A stretch of 64,000 bases of DNA from Streptomyces sp. NBC_01481. GTDB lineage: Bacteria > Actinomycetota > Actinomycetes > Streptomycetales > Streptomycetaceae. The stretch lies in assembly GCF_026339995.1 (NCBI RefSeq), contig NZ_JAPEPT010000005.1, forward strand, positions 248,001 through 312,000, given 5' to 3'. Below the pieces are notes generated by a model. It saw only the letters and a program-made list of their open reading frames with translations. It did no database searches and was not told the origin of the DNA. Positions 1 through 8,063 of the stretch are shown here, piece after piece (the stretch's first letter is position 1; each line of letters starts with the position of its first letter). The position numbers and the translations under genes are program-made.

Positions 1-23
1 GACGAATCATTGAGGATCGAGTC

Positions 24-905
24 TTGACTGAGCAGCTGCGACTGATGGCCGTTCACGCCCACCCCGACGACGAGTCGAGCAAGGGCGCGGCCACGATGGC
101 CAAGTATGTGTCCGAGGGGGTGGACGTGCTGGTCGTGACCTGCACGGGAGGCGAGCGTGGCTCCATCCTCAATCCCAAGCTCCAGGGGGACGCGTACATC
201 GAGGAGCACATCCACGAAGTGCGCAAGAAGGAGATGGACGAGGCGCGCGAGATCCTCGGGGTGAGCCAGGAATGGCTCGGCTTCGTCGACTCCGGCCTGC
301 CCGAGGGCGACCCGCTGCCGCCGCTTCCCGAGGGCTGTTTCGCCCTCGAGGACGTCGACGTGGCCGCCGGGCGACTGGTGAGGTCCATCCGTTCCTACCG
401 CCCGCAGGTCATCACGACCTACGACGAGAACGGCGGGTACCCCCACCCCGACCACATCATGACCCACAAGATCTCGATGGTCGCCTTCGACGGCGCGGGG
501 GACGCGGAGAAGTTCCCCGAGTCCGAGTTCGGGCCCGTCTGGCAGCCGCAGAAGCTCTACTACAACCAGGGCTTCAACCGGCCGCGCACGGTCGCGCTGC
601 ACGAGGCGCTGCTGGAGCGCGGCATGGAGTCGCCGTACGGGGAGTGGCTGGAGCGCTGGAAGGAGTTCCAGCGCGCCGAGCGCACGCTGACCACGTACGT
701 ACCGTGCGCGGACTTCTTCGAGATCCGCGACAAGGCGCTGATCGCGCACGCGACGCAGATCGACCCCGACGGCGGCTGGTTCCGGGTTCCGATGGACATC
801 CAGAAGAAGGTCTGGCCGACCGAGGAGTACGAGCTGGCGAAGTCTCTGGTCGATACCTCCCTCCCCGAGGACGACCTCTTCGCGGGCATCCGCGAGAATG
901 ACTGA
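24..905 (+). CDS. mca: Mycothiol conjugate amidase Mca
   Basis: LmbE-family zinc amidase of 293 residues. Mca cleaves mycothiol S-conjugates in the cytosol, releasing a mercapturic acid for export and recycling the inositol-glucosamine half; it is a detoxification enzyme of actinomycetes. The N-terminal zinc motif AHPDDE (residues 12-17) and the later HPDH segment supply the metal ligands, and the length fits Mca. The start is TTG at 24, preceded by GAGGA at 12-16. The stop overlaps the next gene, so the two are probably co-transcribed. The paralogue MshB shares the fold, but the internal sequence (GGERGSILNP, YYNQGFNRPR) looks like Mca. Confidence 0.93.
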   Translation: MTEQLRLMAVHAHPDDESSKGAATMAKYVSEGVDVLVVTCTGGERGSILNPKLQGDAYIEEHIHEVRKKEMDEAREILGVSQEWLGFVDSGLPEGDPLPPLPEGCFALEDVDVAAGRLVRSIRSYRPQVITTYDENGGYPHPDHIMTHKISMVAFDGAGDAEKFPESEFGPVWQPQKLYYNQGFNRPRTVALHEALLERGMESPYGEWLERWKEFQRAERTLTTYVPCADFFEIRDKALIAHATQIDPDGGWFRVPMDIQKKVWPTEEYELAKSLVDTSLPEDDLFAGIREND

Positions 906-1152
906 TATGAGCGCAAGCGCAAACCTCGCACTGACGCATCTCGTCCCTCTGGCCAAGGAGGTCGACGACAACAAGGTCACGCCCGGTGTCCTGGGCTTTC
1001 TTGTCTTCGCGGCGCTGGCCGTGGGGGTGTGGCTGCTGATGAAGTCGATGAACCGGCACATGGGGAAGGTCAACTTCGAGGAGGCGCCGGATCCGAAGGG
1101 GGACGGGGCGTCCAAGGAATCCCGGGGGACGTCGGGCCCTGCGGCGGCGTGA
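898..1152 (+). CDS. Small single-pass membrane protein downstream of mca
   Basis: An 84-residue protein with one predicted transmembrane helix (about residues 30-48, GVLGFLVFAALAVGVWLLM) and a hydrophilic, Lys/Glu-rich C-terminal tail, probably cytoplasmic. Its ATG overlaps the mca stop by 8 bases, which indicates translational coupling. A second in-frame ATG at 907 is an equally plausible start. I recognise no functional domain. Small proteins of this kind commonly follow mca in streptomycetes, so a role linked to mycothiol turnover at the membrane is possible but is only inferred from position. Confidence 0.8.
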   Translation: MTDMSASANLALTHLVPLAKEVDDNKVTPGVLGFLVFAALAVGVWLLMKSMNRHMGKVNFEEAPDPKGDGASKESRGTSGPAAA

Positions 1153-1186
1153 GGCCGTGAGGGGGCGGGGGTGACGTGACGCCTGC

Positions 1187-1312
1187 GGCGGGCCTTGTCC
1201 CCGACCCGCCTCTTCCCGAACTGGGGGCAAGCCCCCAGACCCCGTATGCGACCTTCGGCCGCATGTCCTCAAACGCCGGGCAGGCTGAAAACTCAGCCTG
1301 CCCGGCGTTTGA
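1187..1312. repeat. Intergenic REP-like element, copy 1, ending in a 20-bp hairpin
   Basis: Short interspersed element running through CGAACTGGGGGC, GACCTTCGGCCGCATGTCCT and a terminal palindrome. The palindrome is a perfect 20-bp stem (TCAAACGCCGGGCAGGCTGA at 1269-1288 and its complement at 1293-1312) closed by AAAC. It lies between two convergent genes and probably acts as a bidirectional terminator. Related copies are at 6750-6960 and inside the sugar kinase at 26394-26488. Confidence 0.85.
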
Positions 1313-1315
1313 CGG

Positions 1316-4300
1316 CTACGTCGACGCCGTGACCGGGACGCCCATCACCTCGCGCGCGTGGCGGTTCGGAACCATTCCCAGGTGCCAGGCCTGCCAGCCG
1401 TCCTCCAGGTGGACGCCGCGCTCCAGCATCACCGCCAGCGCCTCCGCGCAGTCCTCCAGCTTGCCGTCGCGCGAGGAATGCGACGTACCCATCAGCTGAG
1501 CCAGCTCCTCCTGGGCCACCACCGTGCCGACCTCTATGCCGCCCGGCGACGCGAACGGCAGCAGCGTGCAGCGCAGGAAGCGTGCCCAGTCCGAGCCGCG
1601 GTCGTCCTGGTACGAGGCGAACAGCTCCGTCGCCTCGTCGCACAGCGCCAGCGCCTGCGCCGCGCGGTTGTTGCCCGCGTCGATCAGCGCCAGTTCCAGG
1701 CAGGTCCACGCCTCGCCGTGAGCCACCCCGATGCGGTGGAAGTCGGCGCGGGCGTCGACCAGGAGCTGGCGGGCGAAGCCGGAGTTACGGAGGTTGCCGG
1801 TCTGGGCCGCGCGCTGGTCGCGGGTGACGCGGCCCGAGTGGTGGCGGGCGCAGGCCAGACCGTAGACGTCACGCATCCGCGAGAACATCGTCCGGGCCCG
1901 CTCCAGCTCCCGTACCGCCTGGTCGCGGTCGCCGCCCTCCTCCAGCGCCTGGCCGAGGTAGTACAGCGTCCACGCCTCACCGCGCGCGTCCTCGTTGTCC
2001 CGGTGCCGGGAGAGCGCCTGGCGCAGCTGATCCACCGCGGGGGCCGGGTCGCCGTCCACCAGACGCGCCCTGGCCAGCTGGGTCAGCGCCCACGCCTCAC
2101 CGCGGCCGTCACGGGTGCGGCCGTACAGATCCAGCGCCGTACGCAGCTCCGACTCGGCGCGCGGGACGTCGCCCATGCGCAGGCACACCTGTCCCAGCTG
2201 GAAATGCGTCCAGGCCTCGCCGTGGAGCGACTCGCCCTCCCGGTGCAGGGTCAGCGCCGTCGCCAGCAGGGTCAGCGCCTCCGCGAGATTGGCCCGGTCG
2301 CGCTCGACTGCGGCCAGCGCGTGCAGCGACCACGCCCGGTCCTCGGCCTGCTCGTCGGACGACTGCAGCTCGATCGCCTCGTGCAGCTTCGCCGCGGCCT
2401 CGGTGAGATTGCCCTGGTGGTGCAGGGTGATGCCGAGCGAGCAGAGCGCGAGGGCCGTACCCGAGTCGTTCTGCGCCTCCCGGTAGAGGCCCACGACGGA
2501 CGAGAGGGTCGTACGGGCCTTGTCGAGCTCGCCGAGCTGACGGGCCGCGATGCCGGTACGCCAGCGTACGGAGCGCTCCAGCAGCCCCTGGTCCACCGCC
2601 TGCGAGAGCTCACTGATCTCGCCGAGGCGGTACAGGTCGCCGCGCAGCAGGCAGTAGTCGCACAGCGCGCCCAGCAGACCCAGCACCGTCTGCTGGTTCA
2701 CGCCCTCCGCGTGCCGCAGCGCCGAGGTGATGAAGCTCGACTCGTCGTCCAGCCAGCGCAGCGCCGCGTCCAGCGAGGCGAAGCCGTGCGCCCCGAACTG
2801 GCCCGCCCGCGTGGACATCTTGCCGTCCACCATGCGGATCACGGCCCCGGCCAGGTCCGCGTAGTTCTGGATCAGCCGCTCCTGTGCGGCCGCCCGCTCC
2901 TTGGCCTCCTCCTCGTCGAGAAGCCTGGCCTGGGCGAAGGACCGTACGGCATCGTGCAGCCGGTAACGGCTGGCCCGCACATGGTCGATCAGGCCCGTCC
3001 TCGCGAGGTCCGACAGCAGCCGCTGCGCCTCCTGCTCGTCCGTGGCCAGCAGCGCGGCCGCCGCTGCCGCGCCCAGCGAGGCCCGTCCGGCCAGCGCGAG
3101 CCGGCGCAGCAGCCGCCGCGCCTGCTCGGACTGATCGGTGTAGCGCAGCCACAGCGCACGCTCGACCGGATCCACGGGACCGTAGGCGCCCAGGTCCGCC
3201 GCGAGCTGATGCGCGGTCCGGGGGCCGAGCGAGGAGCCCGCGATACGCAGCGCCAGCGGCAGACCGCCGCACAACTCCCGTACTGCGTCCGCCGATTGAG
3301 CGTCGTACGGACCGGACGAAGCCTCCTCGGCCGACGCCCGCAGCAGCTCCTCCGCGCCCGCCGGATCCAGCGCATCGACCGGCAGCTGGTGCACCCACGC
3401 CGGAATGTCGTCCGCCAGGTCGAGCGGCCTGCGCGCGGTCACCAGCACCAGACTGTCCGAACGCTCCGGCACCAGCGTGCGCACCTGCGCCGCATCGCTC
3501 GCGTCGTCCAGCACCACCGTCACCGGCAGGCCCGTCAGGTGCTGGTGATACAACTCGCTCAGCCGCCGCACCTGCTGCTCCGCCGAGGACCGCTCACGGA
3601 ACAGCAACTGCTCGCGCGGCGCGCCCAGCCGGTTCAGCAGATGCAGCAGCGCGTCCCGCGTGGACAGCGGATCGGCGCTGTCGCCCCGCAGATCGACGAC
3701 GCACGCGCCCCGGAACTGGTCCTTGAGATGGTGCGCGGCCCGCACGGCCAGAGTCGTACGCCCCGAACCCGCATCGCCGTAGAGCACCACGACCGTCGGC
3801 TTCGTCTCCGTCGAGGCGCGGGCCGCGTGCACCCACTGCGTGATCTGAGTCATCGCCTCCCGGCGGCCCGCGAACGGCCCTCCCCCAGAGCCTCCGGCCT
3901 GGGAGGTACCCCCACCGAGCTCCGGCAGATGCCCGAAGGACTGCTCCAGCACGGACCGCCTGCGTGCCGCCGCGCTGCGGTCCGCGCCCCGCAGCTGGGG
4001 CGCCACGGCGGGCTTCTTCGTCGCGGTACGGGTGGAGGAGGCCAGCATCCGCTGCTGGTCCAGGAAAGGGCGGATGCCCCGTACCTCCAGGGCCGTCAGC
4101 CACTGCAGCCGCAGCTGCTCGGCCCCGCCCGGCTGCCCGAGCGCACCGGCCCTGCGGTGCGCGGCCGGCCAGTGCGACGCGGTCACCTTGGCGACGGTCG
4201 TCGCCGCCCCGGCGACGGCGACGACTGCCCCGGCCCCGAGAGCGGTACCCGTGGCCGTGCCCAGCGCGACATCCGCGCCGATCGCCGCGATCGCCGCAAC

Positions 4301-4558
4301 GGCCGTCACCAGCAAGGGAGTCGACACATTGCGCCGACTGAACCGCTCGGCCAGCGGCTGCTGCCCGGCCTCCGCCTCGGCCAGCGCCTGCTGGTACGCG
4401 GCGTACTCCTCGTCCGCGTTCGCCGCCATACCGTCCAGGGCGGCCCGCGCGCGTGCCAGCAGCACGGAGGAGTCCGCCCGCCCTCCCGAACGCCGTACCT
4501 CTTCCTCGACGGCGCGTACCAACAGCCGCTCGGCTTCCGCCCGATGGCTGTCCCGCAT
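1316..4558 (-). CDS. STAND-type P-loop ATPase with C-terminal TPR repeats
   Basis: A 1080-residue signal-transduction NTPase of the NB-ARC/STAND type. The order is a hydrophilic N-terminus, two hydrophobic helices (about residues 80-125), a linker, a Walker A motif GDAGSGRTT near residue 260, a Walker B-like VTVVLDDASD, a helical regulatory section, then tetratricopeptide repeats over the C-terminal half (repeated units of the form GEAWTxxxLGxxL). Such proteins oligomerise on ligand sensing and act as scaffolds or regulators; the ligand is unknown. ATG at 4558 is chosen because GGAGGGGG lies just upstream. Residues about 215-227 (GGGTSQAGGSGGG) are encoded by a repeat-like sequence. It is divergent from the DUF255 gene. 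Confidence 0.88.
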   Translation of the reverse strand: MRDSHRAEAERLLVRAVEEEVRRSGGRADSSVLLARARAALDGMAANADEEYAAYQQALAEAEAGQQPLAERFSRRNVSTPLLVTAVAAIAAIGADVALGTATGTALGAGAVVAVAGAATTVAKVTASHWPAAHRRAGALGQPGGAEQLRLQWLTALEVRGIRPFLDQQRMLASSTRTATKKPAVAPQLRGADRSAAARRRSVLEQSFGHLPELGGGTSQAGGSGGGPFAGRREAMTQITQWVHAARASTETKPTVVVLYGDAGSGRTTLAVRAAHHLKDQFRGACVVDLRGDSADPLSTRDALLHLLNRLGAPREQLLFRERSSAEQQVRRLSELYHQHLTGLPVTVVLDDASDAAQVRTLVPERSDSLVLVTARRPLDLADDIPAWVHQLPVDALDPAGAEELLRASAEEASSGPYDAQSADAVRELCGGLPLALRIAGSSLGPRTAHQLAADLGAYGPVDPVERALWLRYTDQSEQARRLLRRLALAGRASLGAAAAAALLATDEQEAQRLLSDLARTGLIDHVRASRYRLHDAVRSFAQARLLDEEEAKERAAAQERLIQNYADLAGAVIRMVDGKMSTRAGQFGAHGFASLDAALRWLDDESSFITSALRHAEGVNQQTVLGLLGALCDYCLLRGDLYRLGEISELSQAVDQGLLERSVRWRTGIAARQLGELDKARTTLSSVVGLYREAQNDSGTALALCSLGITLHHQGNLTEAAAKLHEAIELQSSDEQAEDRAWSLHALAAVERDRANLAEALTLLATALTLHREGESLHGEAWTHFQLGQVCLRMGDVPRAESELRTALDLYGRTRDGRGEAWALTQLARARLVDGDPAPAVDQLRQALSRHRDNEDARGEAWTLYYLGQALEEGGDRDQAVRELERARTMFSRMRDVYGLACARHHSGRVTRDQRAAQTGNLRNSGFARQLLVDARADFHRIGVAHGEAWTCLELALIDAGNNRAAQALALCDEATELFASYQDDRGSDWARFLRCTLLPFASPGGIEVGTVVAQEELAQLMGTSHSSRDGKLEDCAEALAVMLERGVHLEDGWQAWHLGMVPNRHAREVMGVPVTAST
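3880..3914 (-). repeat. Short GC-rich repeat inside the STAND gene
   Basis: On the minus strand this reads GGGGGTACCTCCC, then a GGCCGGAGG-type centre, then GGGGGAG. The same pattern, with C for T in the ACC box, is at 10187-10224 inside a MITE. In the STAND gene it stays in frame and encodes a Gly/Ser-rich linker between the membrane region and the P-loop domain. Confidence 0.55.
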
Positions 4559-4578
4559 ATGCGTCCCCCTCCGAAGCT

Positions 4579-4633
4579 CCGGTTCCGTTCCGGTACCGGT
4601 TCCGGCCCGTCTCGGGTTCCGGTTCCGTTCCGG
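4579..4633. promoter_or_regulatory. Direct repeats in the divergent promoter of STAND and DUF255 genes
   Basis: Two perfect copies of CCGGTTCCGTTCCGG at 4579-4593 and 4619-4633, start to start 40 bp, close to four helical turns. They occupy the 150-bp gap between the divergent genes and could bind a shared regulator; no regulator is identified. Confidence 0.4.
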
Positions 4634-4708
4634 CGACAAGTGTCCTGCGTACGGCGCGTCAGCGCGAGAGACTCTGACGATCATCCTCACCTGAGAGAGG
4701 ATGAGTAC

Positions 4709-6721
4709 ATGCCGAACCGCCTCGCCCATGAGACTTCCCCCTACCTCTTGCAACACGCCGACAACCCGGTCGACTGGTGGCCGTGGTCGGGCGAGGCCTT
4801 CGAGGAGGCGCGCAAGCGCGGGGTGCCGGTGCTGCTGAGCGTCGGCTACTCGAGCTGCCACTGGTGTCATGTCATGGCTCACGAGTCCTTCGAGGACGAC
4901 GAGACCGCGGCGTATGTGAACGAGCACTTCGTCCCGGTCAAGGTCGACCGCGAGGAGCGCCCCGACGTCGACGCCGTCTACATGGAGGCCGTGCAGGCCG
5001 CCACCGGGCAGGGCGGCTGGCCCATGACCGTCTTCCTCACCGCGGACGGTGAGCCCTTCTACTTCGGTACGTACTTCCCGCCCGAGCCGCGGCACGGCAT
5101 GGCCTCCTTCCGGCAGATCCTCGAAGGCGTCGCCGCCGCCTGGGCCGAGCGGCGCGACGAGGTCGGTGAGGTCGCCGGGAAGATCGTCCGGGATCTGGCC
5201 GGGCGTTCGCTCGCGTACGGCGGGGAGGGTGTGCCCGGTGAGGAGGAGCTGGCGCAGGCGCTGCTCGGGCTTACCCGTGAGTACGACGAGCGGAGCGGCG
5301 GCTTCGGCGGCGCGCCCAAGTTCCCGCCGTCCATGGCTGTGGAGTTCCTGCTGCGCCACTACGCCCGGACCGGGTCCGACGGGGCGCTGCAGATGGCCGC
5401 CGAGACCTGTGCGGCGATGGCCCGCGGTGGGATCTACGACCAGCTCGGCGGGGGTTTTGCGCGGTATTCGGTGGACCGTGAGTGGGTGGTGCCGCACTTC
5501 GAGAAGATGCTCTACGACAACGCCCTGCTGTGCCGGGTGTACGCGCATCTGTGGCGGGCGACCGGTTCGGAGCTGGCCCGGCGGGTGGCGCTGGAGACCG
5601 CGGACTTCATGGTGCGGGAGCTGCGTACGGCCGAGGGCGGGTTCGCCTCGGCGCTGGACGCGGACAGCGATGACGGCACGGGCAGGCATGTCGAGGGCGC
5701 GTTCTATGTGTGGACGCCCCAGCAGCTGCGTGAGGTGCTGGGCGAGAATGACGGGCAGCGGGCCGTCGAGCTGTTCGGGGTGACGGAGGAGGGGACCTTC
5801 GAGGAGGGCGCGTCGGTCCTGCAACTCCCGGACGGCGAGGTGGATCCGTCGGTCAAGGAGCGGCTGCTCGCAGCGCGGGCGCTGCGGGCGCGTCCGGGGC
5901 GGGACGACAAGGTGGTCGCCGCGTGGAACGGTCTGGCGATCGCGGCGCTCGCCGAGGTGGGTGCGTACTTCGAGCGTCCGGATCTCGTCGAGCGGGCCAC
6001 CGAGGCCGCCGATCTGTTGGTGCGGCTGCACATGGACAACGGCGCGCGGCTGGCCCGTACGTCCAAGGACGGCCGGCCCGGCGCGCACGCCGGGGTGCTT
6101 GAGGACTACGCGGATGTCGCCGAGGGCTTCCTGGCGCTCGCGGGTGTGACCGGGGAGGGGGTGTGGCTGGAGTTCGCGGGCTTCCTGCTGGACATCGTCA
6201 TCGACCAGTTCGTGGCGGAGGGCGGGGCGTTGTACGACACGGCTCATGATGCCGAGCCGTTGATCCGCCGTCCGCAGGATCCGACGGACAACGCGACCCC
6301 GTCGGGCTGGACGGCGGCGGCCGGTGCCCTGCTTTCGTATGCGGCGCACACCGGCTCGGAGGCTCATCGCACGGCTGCGGAGGGCGCGTTGGGTGTGGTG
6401 AAGGCGCTCGGCCCGCGGGCGCCGCGCTTCATCGGCTGGGGGCTGGCGGTCGCGGAGGCGCTGCTCGACGGGCCGCGTGAGGTGGCCGTGGTCGGGCCCC
6501 AAGGCGACGCGGCGACGCGGGAGTTGCACCGTACGGCGCTGCTGGCGCAGGCTCCCGGCGCGGTGGTCGCGGTGGGCGAACAGGACAGTGAGGAGTTCCC
6601 GTTGCTGCGGGAGCGCCACCTGGTGGACGGCGGCCCGGCGGCGTACGTCTGCCGGAATTTCGCGTGCCGGATGCCCACGACGGACCCGGCTGAGCTTGCC
6701 GGGCAGCTCGGCGGCCGCTGA
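4709..6721 (+). CDS. DUF255 thioredoxin-like domain protein (YyaL/SPATA20 family)
   Basis: A 670-residue cytosolic protein. The N-terminal third is a thioredoxin-fold DUF255 domain beginning NRLAHETSPYLLQHADNPVDW, with a CHWC active-site-like motif (SSCHWCHVMAHESF). The rest is an (alpha/alpha) barrel like those of glycan epimerases or kinases, with GGIYDQLGGGFARYSVD and PHFEKMLYDNA signatures. The family is widespread but its reaction is not settled; a redox or glycan-related role is proposed from the folds. The ATG at 4709 has GAGAGG upstream at 4695-4700. Length matches the family and no defect is seen. Confidence 0.9.
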   Translation: MPNRLAHETSPYLLQHADNPVDWWPWSGEAFEEARKRGVPVLLSVGYSSCHWCHVMAHESFEDDETAAYVNEHFVPVKVDREERPDVDAVYMEAVQAATGQGGWPMTVFLTADGEPFYFGTYFPPEPRHGMASFRQILEGVAAAWAERRDEVGEVAGKIVRDLAGRSLAYGGEGVPGEEELAQALLGLTREYDERSGGFGGAPKFPPSMAVEFLLRHYARTGSDGALQMAAETCAAMARGGIYDQLGGGFARYSVDREWVVPHFEKMLYDNALLCRVYAHLWRATGSELARRVALETADFMVRELRTAEGGFASALDADSDDGTGRHVEGAFYVWTPQQLREVLGENDGQRAVELFGVTEEGTFEEGASVLQLPDGEVDPSVKERLLAARALRARPGRDDKVVAAWNGLAIAALAEVGAYFERPDLVERATEAADLLVRLHMDNGARLARTSKDGRPGAHAGVLEDYADVAEGFLALAGVTGEGVWLEFAGFLLDIVIDQFVAEGGALYDTAHDAEPLIRRPQDPTDNATPSGWTAAAGALLSYAAHTGSEAHRTAAEGALGVVKALGPRAPRFIGWGLAVAEALLDGPREVAVVGPQGDAATRELHRTALLAQAPGAVVAVGEQDSEEFPLLRERHLVDGGPAAYVCRNFACRMPTTDPAELAGQLGGR

Positions 6722-6749
6722 GGCCGACGGGGGCGCGGTGCGGTAGGCG

Positions 6750-6960
6750 CCTGCGGCGGGCCTTGTCCCCTACCCGCCCTCCCCCCAGACTCCGTCCGGG
6801 GGGACCCCCAACCTCCCCGTGTGCGACCTTCGGCCGCATGTCCTCAAACGCCGCACATCCAGCCTCGCCGGCGTTTGAGGCGCGGGGGTCTGGGGCGGAG
6901 CCCCCGAACGGGTCTGGGGCGGAGCCCCAGTTCAGGGAAGGGGCGGGGTAGGGGAACACC
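6750..6960. repeat. Intergenic REP-like element, copy 2
   Basis: Shares GCCTGCGGCGGGCCTTGTCC, then TGCGACCTTCGGCCGCATG, then TCCTCAAACGCCG with copy 1, followed by an imperfect CGGCGTTTGAGG arm and two tandem TCTGGGGCGGAGCCCC units (6890-6905 and 6910-6926 region). It fills most of the 387-bp gap after the DUF255 gene. No supported gene lies here. Confidence 0.75.
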
Positions 6961-7050
6961 CCCGGTCAGAGCCGCAGCCCGCCCTGGATCGTCGTCAGCG
7001 CCCGGTCCAGCAGCGCGATCATGATGTCAACGCGGCGTCGGGTGCGGAAA

Positions 7051-7090
7051 CGCCGAACGGCCCGTGGCGGGTGCCACGGGCCGTTCGGCG
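7051..7090 (-). terminator. Intrinsic terminator of the hemolysin III gene
   Basis: Perfect 18-bp inverted repeat, CGCCGAACGGCCCGTGGC at 7051-7068 and its complement at 7073-7090, with a 4-nt loop, directly downstream of the hemolysin III stop on the minus strand. Confidence 0.8.
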
Positions 7091-7108
7091 AAGGAGGTGC
7101 CGAGCGCG

Positions 7109-7786
7109 TCAGGAGTGCTGGTACGCCACCAGCGAGATCCCCACGTAGTGCACGACGAAAGCCGCGAGCGTGAAGGAGTGGAAGACCTCGTGGAAGCCGA
7201 ACCACCGGGGGGAGGGGTTCGGCCGCTTCATTCCGTAGATCACGCCGCCCGCGCTGTAGAGCAGCCCGCCGACGATCACCAGGACAAGCACCGCGATCCC
7301 GCCGGCGCGCATGAAGTCGGGCAGGAAGAAGACGGCCGCCCAGCCCATCGCGATGTAGCAGGGGGTGTAGAGCCAGCGCGGGGCACCCACCCAGAAGACC
7401 CGGAAGGTGATGCCCGCCACGGCCGCCGCCCAGACCGCCCACAGCAGCGTCCGGCCGGTGGAAGCGGGGAGCAGGAGCATCGTCAGCGGCGTGTACGTGC
7501 CCGCGATGATCAGGAAGATATTGGCGTGGTCGAGGCGGCGCAGTACGGCCTCGCCGCGCGGGCCCCAGTTGCCGCGGTGGTAGAGCGCGCTCACCCCGAA
7601 GAGCAGGCACGCGGTGAAGACGTAGATCGCGCAGGCGACCCGGGCCTTGGTGGTGTCGGCCAGCGCCGTGAGCACGAGCCCGGCGACCAGGACGGCGGGA
7701 AACATCCCGGCGTGCAGCCAGCCGCGCAGCCGCGGTTTGTGCGGTGTGGGCTCTATGTCGGTCGCTTCCGGCACGGCAGAGGTCAT
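7109..7786 (-). CDS. Hemolysin III family (PAQR-type) membrane protein
   Basis: A 225-residue integral membrane protein with seven predicted hydrophobic segments. Family signatures are the early SALYHRG (His), LDHANIFLIIAGTYTP and the C-terminal FGFHEVFHSFTLAAFVVHY; the conserved His and Asp are metal ligands in PAQR and YqfA proteins. Despite the name, haemolysis is not an established role; family members act in lipid or membrane homeostasis. ATG at 7786 is preferred over longer versions because a perfect palindrome sits at 7796-7819, immediately upstream. Confidence 0.88.
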   Translation of the reverse strand: MTSAVPEATDIEPTPHKPRLRGWLHAGMFPAVLVAGLVLTALADTTKARVACAIYVFTACLLFGVSALYHRGNWGPRGEAVLRRLDHANIFLIIAGTYTPLTMLLLPASTGRTLLWAVWAAAVAGITFRVFWVGAPRWLYTPCYIAMGWAAVFFLPDFMRAGGIAVLVLVIVGGLLYSAGGVIYGMKRPNPSPRWFGFHEVFHSFTLAAFVVHYVGISLVAYQHS

Positions 7787-7795
7787 GGCGTGGAT

Positions 7796-7819
7796 GTTAC
7801 CTACGCAACCGTAGGTAAC
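7796..7819. promoter_or_regulatory. Perfect palindrome upstream of hemolysin III (TetR-like operator)
   Basis: Arms GTTACCTACG (7796-7805) and CGTAGGTAAC (7810-7819) around CAAC, ending 10 bp before the start codon. Size and symmetry resemble TetR-family operators. No tetR gene lies nearby, so the regulator would act in trans. Confidence 0.6.
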
Positions 7820-8063
7820 GAGGCCGTCTGCGGGCCTCGTTACAAGCCTCACACCGCCATGGCCTAAACGCTCGGCGGGGGGTGGCGGGATTGCGAGTGG
7901 CGATGCTCACGTGAGAGGTCCTCTGGACATATGCGCACAGGGCACCGATGATCAGATGAGTGCGGTCGGCACCGGATGAGCGCCAGAAGAGCAAGGGACC
8001 GAAGCATCCGGGTCGCAGCCCCCACGGGGCATCAACCTTCATATCCCTCACTTAGGAGCGATC

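Noticed and set aside
1358..4558. Very long plus-strand open frame opposite the STAND gene
   Set aside because: Arg/Gln/Leu-rich translation without domains; the minus strand has Walker and TPR motifs. It is a high-GC shadow that joins the real DUF255 gene in the same frame.
6966..7022. 18-codon minus-strand ORF (MIALLDRALTTIQGGLRL) beyond the hemolysin III terminator
   Set aside because: No ribosome site or promoter; too short to support from sequence alone, though worth a conservation check.
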